This document shows positions 46,690 through 56,809 of a DNA stretch of 60,000 nt, piece by piece (the first letter of the stretch is position 1; each line of letters opens with the position of its first letter). The notes beneath the pieces were generated by a model, which saw nothing but the letters and a program-made list of their open reading frames with translations, was not told where the DNA came from and made no database searches. Where the stretch lies: NCBI GenBank assembly GCA_903813345.2, contig CAIIXF020000006.1, forward strand, positions 35,256,436 to 35,316,435, read 5' to 3'. This DNA is from Owenia fusiformis (Eukaryota > Annelida > Polychaeta > Sabellida > Oweniidae). Both the position numbers and the translations under genes were made by a program.

Positions 46690-47175
46690 TGTTCAATGTT
46701 TTTTCAGAAGCTGGATCAAAATATTTGTCTTACTAAAAGTATTGGCAAAGGTATGATGTACTAAATTCTTGTACTGTATTTATGATTTTAATAGCACTGT
46801 ACCTCGTGAATCATTACTGATAAACAAGATACAGAAAACCTGTTCAAAGTAAATGCTATAATGAGGCATCATAGAAATTATCATAAAGAGAGGTATTTAG
46901 AATTTCTTAGCAACTTACACACACACACAGGTTTAACTGCACTCAAACATTAAACAGTCAACTTGACAGGTATTCAGAATTTTTTGGGAAATGCTGCGGT
47001 TATGCTCCATTGATTAAACAGGGGATCAAACAGCAGGTGATCAAACAAGTCCAACCATTCATTTATGAAAACATTTTGAACTAACTTTATGGCACACTAA
47101 TGACATCTTATATGAGTGTGCTGTACTAAAAGCATAGCCCCATTGGATCCCCTTATATTAGATTATCATAATCCT
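46690..47175. other. no gene seen
   Basis: AT-rich; short (AC)n near 46919. Confidence 0.5.
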
Positions 47176-47179
47176 AATC

Positions 47180-47575
47180 CACGAGGAGTTCCTTATATAT
47201 TTTAAGTGATGAAACATGTGTTCAAGTACAATGTAACTTTGCATGAAAATTGTAAAAAAAAATGAGGGGCGATGGTGAAAATGACGATTGTATTTTGAAA
47301 AAAAGCTTGTTGATAGGTGGATTAAACATGGCTTATGAGATAATCCAATTGATCTTGAAACCATTCTTTGAATTTTTCTTAAAGATTATACATTGGCCTT
47401 TCATATGCATTCATTTTTGTACAGCCAGAAACTACTAGAAAAAAATTATTTACTGTCAAAAATCTGTTGCGATACTTTCCCTCGCTCTTTATAAAATTCT
47501 GAGATACCTTGAGAAGTTAACAAATACTAGACCCTTTAAATAAAATATGTATAGCTGCTTTTATAACCAAATACA
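47180..47575. repeat. duplicated block, partner of 41936-42420
   Basis: See 41936-42420: the left part is inverted relative to the partner, the right part is direct. It ends about 460 bp before exon E8. Confidence 0.8.
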
Positions 47576-47579
47576 AACA

Positions 47580-48035
47580 TTGAAATAACATTCCATATGA
47601 CAAGTTGACATCCAGGCCCATACAAAAAATTGTAAAAGGAAAGTCACAGTAATCCTTGCTATAATGATAAAAGAAACAATCATCATGATCATTCAAAAAC
47701 ATAACTAGGAAGCAACAAGGCCTATAGCCATGAAGGGTTGGGGTTGTTCATTGAACCCCCCCCCCCCCAAAAAAAATGCATTGCAAATCCTGGTCCTTTT
47801 ACACTGGCTGAATTCTCATTATACATTGGGAGTAATTAGTCACCCCCTTTCTCTTATGTTTTATACGTAATTATTATCTAAAATACAGAATATATACAGG
47901 GGAGGGTGTAGTGACTAAAATTGGTTAACATCCCATCTATCATGTGGTTATGACCCCCTTTCTATTGATTTTTCAGGGTCAGTAGCCATAAAATAAAGGG
48001 GGGCCATAATTTCTATATTTGTAATTGTAGGAACT
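47580..48035. other. no gene seen; C/A homopolymers
   Basis: A run of about 15 C followed by A's at 47756-47776. Confidence 0.6.
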
Positions 48036-48038
48036 TAC

Positions 48039-48093
48039 CGCTATCTTCACCGATGACCTGTGATCCGTAATTTGAAGCACCTCCTTTTGGCAT
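48039..48093 (-). CDS. alternative first exon E8 (18 codons, phase-1 donor)
   Basis: ATG at 48091-48093 (AAGATGC) opens MPKGGASNYGSQVIGEDS, ending AGC G|GTAAGTTCC, a near-consensus donor in phase 1. GGASNYGSQVIGEDS aligns with GGASNSQTRIIGNDDS in E7, keeping the GGASN core and the acidic Ser end. The leader AAGTTTTAAGATG matches the motif before E6, E7 and E10. It looks like a shortened duplicate of the E7 unit. The peptide is polar, without targeting signal. Short length is offset by the match to E7 and the strong donor. Confidence 0.62.
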
Positions 48094-48099
48094 CTTAAA

Positions 48100-49280
48100 A
48101 CTTCTTGAACAATTAATAGAACAGTAATTGTAAGCTTACAAAATCTCCTAAAAGTCCTTTTATATGTAAACCCCTTCCTCGTTGCCAACAACTATAGCAA
48201 AGACTTGGTGTACTGTAATGTTGTTTTAGTAATAATGCTCTATATGTTAGAGATTAAATTTGTCCTTGGTTATGTATGTTAAAGTTGAACACTGAATAAT
48301 AACTTGAAGTATTTAAGCATACAGTTCAATATGTAGGGACAGGTACAGGTAATTCGCTGACCTGTATAAATTCAAAACAATCTTTTATGCAGGTATTTAT
48401 ATGTACTGTACACAGTTATACTGACAGTAATCGTAACAATGACCATGAATCACTGATAAAATTGCACAATATATTTCACAATGGTCAATCAATTAATATT
48501 ATAAGGTCGAATATCAAAGAAGTACGTCAAGATGGAATAAAGTAAATATTGTCAAGATAACTAAAGTGCTATTAGCGTCAGTATCACATGACTTTAAATC
48601 ACATGTACACATACTGCTTTTTGCAAAAACAAAATTGGTTAACATGCCATCTATCACATTTAAAATTAATTCTCCTTATGTCTTGATATATGAATCATGG
48701 AAAATTTTCAAGAACTGTAATAATTCATTTAAAATAAAAAAAAAATCAGAGGAGTTTTTCGCTCAAAATTAAACGGATATTCAGTTCATTCTAAAACATT
48801 CCTTTAAGAACACTATCATGACCATAGTCAGGAATGAGGCAATGAGGCATATTGCCTCCCCAACATTTTTGAGAAACATGCAGACATTTTGTTGAATAAA
48901 ACATGAAAATGAAGTCTAATGGTCTTATTATATTCCCTTTTAACTAAATGTTCATCTCGCCAATTTTGTCTAACCAATTTAAAGGGGCACACTTATTTTC
49001 AAATTCTGGCCTTGCCTCTCTATCAAAAACTAATGCACTTTATTTTGAGATAAATGCGACGAAAGGTAATAAACTCTTATACATGCATATTCAACTCGCA
49101 GAATTCAGATCAATCAAGAGAAATCTATAAAACAAATAGAGCCAAAACAACCTTAACTCATATTGACTGAATGTCTGATGACCTTGTCACTACAAACTTG
49201 GAACCTGCAGACAATTAGGTATGTGAGAAGGTTATACCTTGCAGAATATTAATTAAATTTTACTTCCCCATAGTTTTATT
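48100..49280. other. no gene seen; presumed promoter side of E8
   Basis: AT-rich. Plus-strand frames at 48566-48772 and 48948-49130 show no domain. Confidence 0.45.
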
Positions 49281-49282
49281 TA

Positions 49283-49742
49283 CTGTACTCCGGGTTAATT
49301 TCGAAGCTATAAAATTTTGCGATTTTTCAAAATTGCAATTTCGCGGCTATTTAATTTTGCGGATTTGAGTTGATGACATTTCGCGAATTGCACAAGTTGA
49401 ATTTTTTCCGATGACCGTGAATCAATGCGTATCTGGCTATTTTAGCCCGTTCAGAATCCGAATAATGTTTGTATTTCCCACGTTTAGGGCATTTATTTGA
49501 ATATTCTTGAATGGCTTTTTCAACTTCAATTGGTAGGATATCATTGTTGTCAACAGGTCTTGCCTTTGTTGGCCTAATGAGCCAATTCAAAATGTTAGAC
49601 ATTTTAGGCCTTTTTTGAATTATCGCCCAACAACACTACACGAAACGTTTTACACCGAACATAACATATCAAAAGTCCGGTTTCAAATCCCCGGGGATTT
49701 AAAAGACAAATAAATCGCACACGAACAATACCCGGAGTACAG
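49283..49742 (-). mobile_element. 460-bp pogo/Tigger-like element, TA target
   Basis: TA flanks both ends. The inverted repeat is CTGTACTCCGGGT. Just inside, TTCGCGATTT-like words and the palindrome 'atccccggggat' occur. It retains only the start of the transposase (49351-49602). Confidence 0.8.
49351..49602 (-). pseudogene. N-terminal fragment of a pogo/CENP-B-like transposase
   Basis: An 83-codon minus-strand frame contains KCPKRGKYKHYSDSERAKIA then RYALIHGHRKKF. The pattern 'RGKY--Y----RAKI-RYA--HG' is what I know from the N-terminal DNA-binding part of pogo/Tc5-like transposases in marine invertebrates. The frame then runs into sequence close to the element end, so the helix-turn-helix is incomplete and the catalytic domain is absent. 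Confidence 0.65.
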
Positions 49743-50002
49743 TATTGATTTTATCAAAGTAAAAGTAGCTTCCCTTTCAAAAGCAATGTATGCTAACAAA
49801 CAAAATGTAATTGAATTTACCCCCTCCCCAAATGTTTGTAAGCACACATCAAATCTATAAATTGATTTAATGGGCCCTTATAAGTGAAAGCAATGCTTTT
49901 GCACCATATATAACTTCCAAATGGCATTGCCAGTCCAAATCTAAGATTTGATGATTGAAATAAAAAAATGACAATTTCAAAGTAATATTGGAAATCTATG
50001 TA

Positions 50003-50069
50003 CAGGGTGAACTTAAAAAGCAGAACCTAACTTAAAATATTTTTGGAGTCTATTTTAAGGGTCACCCTA
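50003..50069. mobile_element. 67-bp CAGGGTGA-type mini-element
   Basis: TA flanks; left CAGGGTGAACTTAAAA, right inward TAGGGTGACCCTTAAAA. It is the smallest clear member of the CAGGGTG group. Confidence 0.65.
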
Positions 50070-50074
50070 TATGT

Positions 50075-51220
50075 ATTGATCTAATAAAGTGTCAATTACA
50101 GTCTGCTAATTACCAGTGCCAGAGTGGTAAATGTCAAAATGGAGAAAACTATATTTCCACAAAGAACATAGAATTGGGATTATCGATTGTATTTTACCTG
50201 GCAGCTAAAAACAGAAAGAAATTAGCCATTATAATTTGAATTATTGATCAGGAAAGTATTTTTCTGTCCTGTGATATTTACTTACACTTAACAAGATGGT
50301 TAAGTACAAATGTCACCATTAACATATAAAAATAATACATACAAATGACGATATTGCCATCTTTAATTAAGTTAAGTTGCTTCTTTAATTAAGCAGCATT
50401 TTCATAAAGCAGCTTTTTAATGAAGGTTTTTTTACATGTTACACAGGCACAAAATCCTTGGTTGAAAAACTTTTAGTAAAATCGCTTCGTAACGATGCAA
50501 CTTAACTCAGCTTTGTAAAAGGTACTGGGTGCTGAATTTTAATTTCACCTGCTTTGGTTAATCTCAAGATTATTTCCACCTTTTTGGAGGGTGCGCAGAT
50601 CATTGGATCATCATGCACTAAATACCTGAATTTGTCTATACAGTGCTGGTATATATTAATTGATCAGTCGTTTAATATTTTCTTGAATTTTAACATTTAA
50701 TGTCCCAAACTCCCACAAACTGCAGAAAAGTATACACCATAAATCATATTTACCAAAATTAGTGTCTCCAAGGCTTCACACCAGCGTATGCATTATGCAT
50801 TTGTCACGAGTTTGAGCTGAAATTTCCCCAAAATGAAGTAGGCTAAGGGTAGTCTCTGCCAGGTTTGTTTATTGTGGTAAGCTTGTAAGTGCTCAGAGGC
50901 AAATAATTCATGTGCGGAAAATAATCAAATATTCTGATTGGTTTAAACTTTGCTGCACATGCGCACAATGTGTGCCATGTTTTTTTCTAGTGATTTCATT
51001 TCGTTTCATTGAGTTTCCGTTTCAGTGTAACTTCTGCAAAAATGGCTGACCATGGACAGAATTAACAGGTAAAATCACTTCGAAATTTCAAGAGAACTTT
51101 TTACCTATAGTGAAACTTTTGTTTTATTTGTGCATTCTATCTATCAGATAAGAGTCTCAGGGGTATGTAGGCAAATTCATTTTGGTAGGAGCACTCTGTT
51201 TAGTTTGAAAACGCACCCTT
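50075..51220. other. no confirmed gene; two splice-like curiosities
   Basis: Minus strand 50114-50204 is open between a strong acceptor (TTTCTTTCTGTTTTTAG) and CTG|GTAATT. Plus strand near 51041 has ATG in good context (AAAAATGG) giving MADHGQN then stop, followed by CAG|GTAAAA, preceded by a GC-richer patch with 'gcacatgcgcaca' (NRF1-like). Neither can be tied to a gene. Confidence 0.25.
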
Positions 51221-51258
51221 AATTATTATATATCAGCACTATAGAATAGTTCAACGTC

Positions 51259-51324
51259 GTTAAACTCAATAACGGCGTTCTTTACTATTAGGAATTTTTT
51301 CTTGGGGCCATTATTGAGTTTAAC
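51259..51324 (-). ncRNA. candidate structured RNA hairpin H1
   Basis: Minus-strand arms GTTAAACTCAATAATGGC and GCCGTTATTGAGTTTAAC pair over 18 positions (one G-T pair) around a 30-base loop. Flanks (GCATCAAAGGAAA upstream, GTTGAACTATTCTATAGTGC downstream) match those of H2 at 52316-52378, though the stems differ and stay complementary. A hairpin RNA, or the inverted core of an unknown element, would explain this. An open frame also runs across the region (51226-51429) with a signal-peptide-like start, so a coding origin is not excluded. Confidence 0.4.
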
Positions 51325-51429
51325 CTCCATGCTATTCTTTCCTTTGATGCAAGTTGTGGATCTATCGAAACCACTTTCCCTCGCTAATATGACACTGATA
51401 CTTAACAATAATATAAAACCACATTTCAT

Positions 51430-52258
51430 CAGGCGATTTCACATAATATTATTGTGTTAAATGTTCATTTTTAATCGTAAAATGAGTCTTATTCTTACCA
51501 ATTTATGAGACAAATATTTCAACCGGCAATGTCTGTCTGTGCGTCGCCAAAGTAAACTTGGTCAGCGAAACGAAATTGTTCTTCAATATTGATATTTATT
51601 ATAACCATCCAGTATGACACGAATCTTTGCTTTATTCAAACAGCGCGTGTATTCACCCAAGTTTACTCTATTGTTATTTATAAAAACTTTAAAAAGCAAT
51701 ACTCGCAACATTATTGATGCATTTGATTACTGGTAATTTCAGCTCAAAGAAATATAGATGTCATTGATTGTGTTAGATTGTGATTGTGTTGAATAATTGT
51801 GCCTAAATATTAAATTATGGTAATTGTTAATGGTTTTCTGCTTGCAAAAACGTACCTAGGAATATTCAATTGTTTATAACTGGGATCATGTATTTTACTC
51901 AGCATACATGCTTTGTAACAATTGTTTCATTTTAATAACTTCAAGCCTCCTACAGTATTACAATATTTTGTACTTATATATAGGATAACCGGGGTTCGTT
52001 TCGTTTTATGAACTTGTTTCGTTCAGTGTTGCTAACGGCAGTTTAATCCTGAAAGGATTTGCCATTTCGATGTTACCGGAACCAGAACAGAGTTTTCTAA
52101 ACTAAGAAAAAGCCTTCTCCCAACATTTTCATAATTATACATCGATGAGGTTACAGGGGGTATGTGATGATTTGTATTTATTCATAAGGTATGTATGCAT
52201 GCGTTGATCACATTATTTCTGTAATGATACCATCTTATTACGGTTTAATTAGTTCCGC
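51430..52258. other. no gene seen
   Basis: AT-rich sequence between the two hairpins. Nothing recognised. Confidence 0.5.
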
Positions 52259-52315
52259 ATGTCGAAACCTGCTGAACGATTAAATGATCGCATCAAGGGC
52301 AAAATCATCATGGAA

Positions 52316-52378
52316 GTTAGACCTAGCCGGGGCCATAAGACATGTCAGATAAGAAACGAGGCCCAGGCTAGGTCTAAT
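52316..52378 (+). ncRNA. candidate structured RNA hairpin H2
   Basis: Arms GTTAGACCTAGCCGGGGCC and GGCCCAGGCTAGGTCTAAT pair with one bulge around a 25-base loop. Flanking CGCATCAAGGGCAAAAT and GTTGGACTACACTATAGAAG match H1, which lies about 1 kb away in opposite orientation. Stem differences between H1 and H2 are compensated on the other arm, for example A-T to G-C at the fifth pair. The frame across both (KGK--MEV ... NxVxLxY) is also partly alike. Confidence 0.42.
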
Positions 52379-52498
52379 GTTGTTGGACTACACTATAGAA
52401 GTGATATGAGGTATCATTGGGAATCATATATATGCACCAACTTTTCTTAATAACATTTTGAGTACATTGTACAGAAATCTAGTAAACATAAAACTTAC

Positions 52499-52686
52499 CA
52501 TTAGAATGATCAAATCGTTGGTACTAATGCCTTGGTCACATTTGCTCCAATTTTCACGACGGTGCCCGGCCGATTGAGTATTTTGTTCAAAATTGAATAC
52601 AATATTAAAAAAAACACTCAATCGGCCAGGCGCCGGCCAATGGATCGGAGCAAATGTGACCCAGGCATTTAGATGAGTCAACATGT
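52499..52686 (-). pseudogene. broken copy E9 of first exon E10
   Basis: The 3' part of the exon, minus-strand TACCAACGATTTGATCATTC then TAATG|GTAAGTTTT (YQRFDHSNG in the E10 frame), is intact with its donor and its intron neighbour 'tctagtaaacataaaac'. A MITE (about 52527-52668) splits it, and a short remnant 'ttagatgagtcaac' follows, matching 'ttagacgagccac' of E10, before the 3.9-kb element at 52689. The original ATG and upstream codons are not found. Homology with E10 extends into the intron, so this was a tandem duplication later inactivated. Confidence 0.75.
52527..52668. mobile_element. 142-bp MITE interrupting exon copy E9
   Basis: The ends GCCTTGGTCACATTTGCTCC and, inward from the right, GCCTGGGTCACATTTGCTCC are inverted repeats, with a second inverted pair CGGCCGATTGAGT near the centre. 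It sits inside former coding sequence. TA-type target is likely but the exact edge is ambiguous by two or three bases. Confidence 0.75.
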
Positions 52687-52845
52687 ACCATGGTGTATAA
52701 CCCAAACGCTCCTACATGCACGACGGAGCGTTTCATTACTGAAATTAAACAAAGAAACGCTCCGGAGTAGGAAAACTGGCTGGCGGGAATGATGAGCCGT
52801 CTGACGATTTCCCCAATAATGGGAATAAGAGGTATGAGTTACATA

Positions 52846-54633
52846 CAGTACTGTCAACCCCCAAAGATTTTCTCGCGGGACAGATTTTTTAGACCCAGTG
52901 CCCAAAATTCGCGGGATTTTGCGGGACATCTACTAAATTCGCGGGATTTCGCGGGACATTTAAGGGATTTGCGTGATTGCGCTTATAGGCCAATTTTTTT
53001 TATCAAATTCGCGGGATTTCGCGGGACCATTCGAGGGACAAACACCCTAATTGCGGGACAGTTAACAGGTTTACCAGCAAAAACTTCATAGAGGGACAGA
53101 TTTTCTAGAAAAAGTGCCCTAAATTAGCGGGATTTCGCGGGACATCCACCTAAATTTGCAGGATGTCCCGGGACATTCAAGGGATTTGCGTGATTTGGAC
53201 CAATGTAAAAGCGCGTGTCAAAGTACTTGAATCAAACTTTCAGATACTGATTAATCAAATATAATGCACCGTTACATTGTAACTTAAATAAACGTCAACA
53301 TAATTTCACAAAATACGCATAGAAATTTTATTAAACTTTATTGTAATTTATCAAAACAAAAACCATGCTTCAGGTGTGAGTATCGTAATCTAACACGAAA
53401 TTCAAAAATTTGGAACAATACTTTGCACTTCTCTGCTTCTGGCGTCGTGACCAACTACTACCATACTGTAGGCATGGGCTTTCAATTGAAAGCCCATGAT
53501 AGGGGTTCGATTAATCTACATCAAATTATAGGGAATGAGGTTACTTTTCTAGATAGGGTTTGTAGAAAAAAACGGGTACCGGGTAGTAAATCCTCCATGC
53601 TGGGTTCAAACTTGGTACCCGGTCGAAAAAACCGGGTACCCAAAGAACGAAATCCCGGGAACGAAATATACGAATATACAACATAATTAGATCATTAGAA
53701 AACGTGTGAGATTTGTTTTGAATTTACAAAAATGTAACTTCCTTCAAAATTGAGCTAGACGCTTCAAATAAAAAGCATTTTAAGCCTCTTTTCTTCCTCA
53801 ATCATCATGGTCATATTTCCATTGGTAATGAAGGGGGAGGGGGGGGGGTGCGATCGCACCATCACACCCTCTCCTGGCTACGCCAATGACATTGTAAGAC
53901 GATTTGAATAACAAGACAAATCAATTTTACTCTATTTTCAATAGTTCGTATGTTGGTACGTGAACATAACCAATGAAAATATGGTCATGACGATAGAGGA
54001 AGAAAAGAGCCTTAAAATATGCTTTTTATTTGAAGCTTCTAGCTCAATTTTGAAGGATGTTACATACATTTTTGTAAATTCAAAACAAATCTTACACGTT
54101 TTCTGATAATCTAATTATGTTATACTCGTATATTCGTATTTTTCGTTTTTTGGGTACCCGTTTTTTGACCGGGTACCGGGTACCAAGTTTGAACCCAGCA
54201 TGGAGGATTTACTACCCGGTACCCGGTTTTTTCTACAAACCCTTTCTAGATATCAGCGTCCATTTATTGTAACTCGCGTTTGCTAACATTTGCTCAGTTC
54301 CGAGATGAAGGCCACACGGATAGTAAAAAGGCCAACGTTGAAACTATTTGTGACCTACATCCCTATTGTCGTAATTAAAATGAAAGTTGAACCCTTCCTC
54401 TTTATTTTGATACCAAACAACAGCATGCTAGGTCCTTAAAATTAGGTAAACTTAGCTTCTTATATAAGATAAGATAATCACCATATAGGGGATTGCAACA
54501 ATTTCGGAAATTCGCGGAGGTCGAAAGCCACATTTGCGGGACTTCGCGGGACATCGCGGGACACGCGAATTAGCCTAATTTTGATCGAATTCGCGGGATA
54601 ATCCCGCCATTCGCGGGACACTTGACAGCTCTG
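52846..54633. mobile_element. 1788-bp GCGGGA-type element, 6-bp TSD, copy 2
   Basis: TACATA flanks both ends (52840-52845 and 54634-54639). The ends CAGTACTGTCAAC and inward CAGAGCTGTCAAGTG match copy 1. Its inner inverted repeat of GGTACCCGGT type (about 53555-53890 against 53955-54245) is complete on both sides, unlike copy 1. The two copies look very similar, so recent activity is likely. Apparent frames reflect the TTCGCGGGA repeats. Confidence 0.88.
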
Positions 54634-55055
54634 TACATATTTCGAGTATACCATTCGATGGGTGTGATATTCATGTTGTACGTGGCTGGCTGTTGAAGTT
54701 TGAAGCAATTAGGAAGAGCTATACGAAGCAGTATAGTTATCAAAATTCAAAAACGTATTTGTCATTCTACCGGTCAAAACCCCTTTTGTCGATACATGTG
54801 ATTAGTTGAGCCAAGATTAGAGCACCAACGTATATTTTAGTCAAATTCAAATGCTTCAACGCACCATACATTATCGTAATAGTGATTTGATGACCGAAAA
54901 TCCAGTCTTAAAAATGATGACATTCTCATATTCAAGAAACGCTCCGATCTGATTAACACAGTGAACTGGAAACGCTCCGGTAGTCTAGATCAGTTTAGGA
55001 AATATATAGCTTGCCTTTCCTTTTCAGGAAGAGAAAGAAAAGATCTATTATCACG

Positions 55056-55880
55056 GGCTGGTATCGAAATATTTGTCCGCTGCGACGGAGCATGCTATTT
55101 TTCATAAGAACACTAAGAATGCTTCACGATTTATTTTTTAACTCATATATTTCGTTATACCATAGAAAATTAGTTACTCCATGCAATGGATATATCATTT
55201 GCGGGTAACTTTCACTTCTGTTTGAAGTTCAATTACGCTGGGAAGAAAAGCTATTGAAAATGGCGCCGCTCAGTATCATACTTCAAAATGTACCATTTCT
55301 TGTTTAACTTTCTATTGGCACGATATAGTGACACGATAATATTTACACATGGTTTCAGCATAACTAAGAAGGTATAGATGAGATGTTGATGTATTTGGTC
55401 TTTTAATTCTTTTATAAAAAATAATTTTTAATTTTTCTGTCCGCTGTGACGGAGCAGTTGCAAATGTGAACTGTGAAAATGCTCCGTCACAGCGGACAAA
55501 GAATATTAACATTATTTTTTATAAAAAAAATTAAAAAGACCCAATGCATTAATATCTCATTAATACATTCAGAGTTATGCTGAAAACATATGTTAATATT
55601 ATCGTGTCACAATATCATGCCATTAAAAAGTTAAAAAAGAAATGGTACATTTTAGAGTTTGATACTCTGGCGCCGTTTTCAATAGCTTTTACTCCTAGCG
55701 TTATTGGACTTCAAACAGAAGTGACGGTTACCCGCAAATGATATATCCATTGCATGGAGTAAGTAATTTTATTTGATATAACGAAACATATGAGTTAAAA
55801 AATAAATCGTGAAGCATTCTCAGTGTTTTTATGAAAAATAGCATGCTCCGTCACAGCGGACAAATCTTTCGATACCAGCC
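55056..55880. mobile_element. 825-bp fold-back element
   Basis: Arms of about 390 bp begin GGCTGGTATCGAAA at the left and, inward from the right, GGCTGGTATCGAAA. GTCCGCTGYGACGGAGC occurs four times: once near each outer end and as an inverted pair flanking the centre (about 55439 and 55481). The target duplication is not clean. It lies inside the 3.9-kb element. Arms show point differences and small gaps, so it is older than the 39-kb fold-back. Confidence 0.8.
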
Positions 55881-56678
55881 TCTGATTATACCCCTTGGCA
55901 TCAATAGAAGAAAGATTAATTCACACATAAATTTTCGTTTTTTTCTATAGTTTTATGATTTAGCACATATGTAGGCATGACATCATCTAATGTATAGGCT
56001 TAAATCAGCTAGTTGCACATTTAGCACCACCAGGTTCAGATGTTTCAATTTGCCTAACAAGTACAACACGTTTTTAAGAGATAGATTCGATTCGGGACTC
56101 TTCTCTAATAATCTGAAAATGATATCAAAACAAAATGGTAAGAGCGTTTCTAAAATTGTGTTCTAAATGGACGGAGCGTTTCGAGGAAAACAAGCGATAT
56201 TTCTCGAGAACAAGTAATGGATTTGGACTGGGATTTTAGGAAATGAGAATATACGAGTTTGTGATCTACTACTTTAACAGAAAGATTAACGTTTTCATAG
56301 AAATACTAGTTTAATTCGTAATTTGTGGTCAATTCGTCAACTTCATATTCGTTCGATCTACACTACGGAGCTTTGATCAAGCAAATAACAGTTTACCACC
56401 AGAAGTTGAATAAATAAGATCTTTGCTCACGGTATTGTTCATCGAATGGTACATAATATTTCACCATAACATATGATATGTAAGAGAAACGAGAGAAAAA
56501 ATTACGGTCATAGTGGAATCTTCATGAGCCGCCATTTTATTTCGCTCCGGAGCGTTTCCGCGTAAATGTAACGCTCCGTCGTGCATGTAGGAGCGTTTGG
56601 GTTCTACACCGTGTGTACCACCTTATCAAACACCTTGAGTACAGAATATAAGTTCTAGTAAATATAAAACTTTTTTAC

Positions 56679-56805
56679 CATTAGCATGATCAAATCGTTG
56701 GTACTTAGACGAGCCACTAGTTCCTGTTTGCTGAATATCCATATTTTGGCTGGAACTGGCTACAGGCGGAGGAACAATAGGATGTACATGTGACGCCTTG
56801 GCCAT
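56679..56805 (-). CDS. alternative first exon E10 (42 codons, phase-1 donor)
   Basis: ATG at 56803-56805 (GTAATGG, good) opens 42 codons: MAKASHVHPIVPPPVASSSQ, NMDIQQTGTSGSSKYQRFDH, Ala-Asn, ending AAT G|GTAAAAAAG in phase 1. A Pro/Val stretch is followed by a Gln/Ser/Gly-rich region; no signal peptide. It keeps codon-level G+C above its surroundings. The final SSKYQRFDHANG is preserved in the broken copy E9. The leader GAGTTTGTAATG resembles those of E6-E8. The donor is weaker than the others (GTAAAA). A clear first exon by length and by its duplicate. Confidence 0.65.
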
Positions 56806-56809
56806 TACA

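Larger units (their letters stand above)
52689..56613. mobile_element. 3925-bp element with CAYGGTG ends and 5-bp TSD (Transib-like), nested
   Basis: TGTAC flanks both ends (52684-52688 and 56614-56618). The inverted repeat of about 44 bp starts CATGGTGTATAACCCAAACG at the left and CACGGTGTAGAACCCAAACG at the right. GAAACGCTCCG words recur just inside both ends and at about 54937, 54968, 56141 and 56173. It contains the GCGGGA element copy 2 (52846-54633) and the fold-back at 55056-55880. Without these about 1.3 kb remain. No RAG1-like or other transposase is recognised. Ends and duplication length match the 44831 element's type, not its sequence. Confidence 0.78.

Noticed and set aside
50114-50204. 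Open 91-nt minus-strand segment between a very good acceptor and a GTAATT donor (phase 0 in, phase 1 out)
   Set aside because: Peptide (LPGKIQSIIPILCSLWKYSF...) is not recognised, composition is intronic, and no neighbouring exon in matching phase was found.
51041-51072. Plus-strand ATG with MADHGQN then stop, followed by a donor, near an NRF1-like site
   Set aside because: Too short, no other plus-strand exon nearby; kept only as a note.
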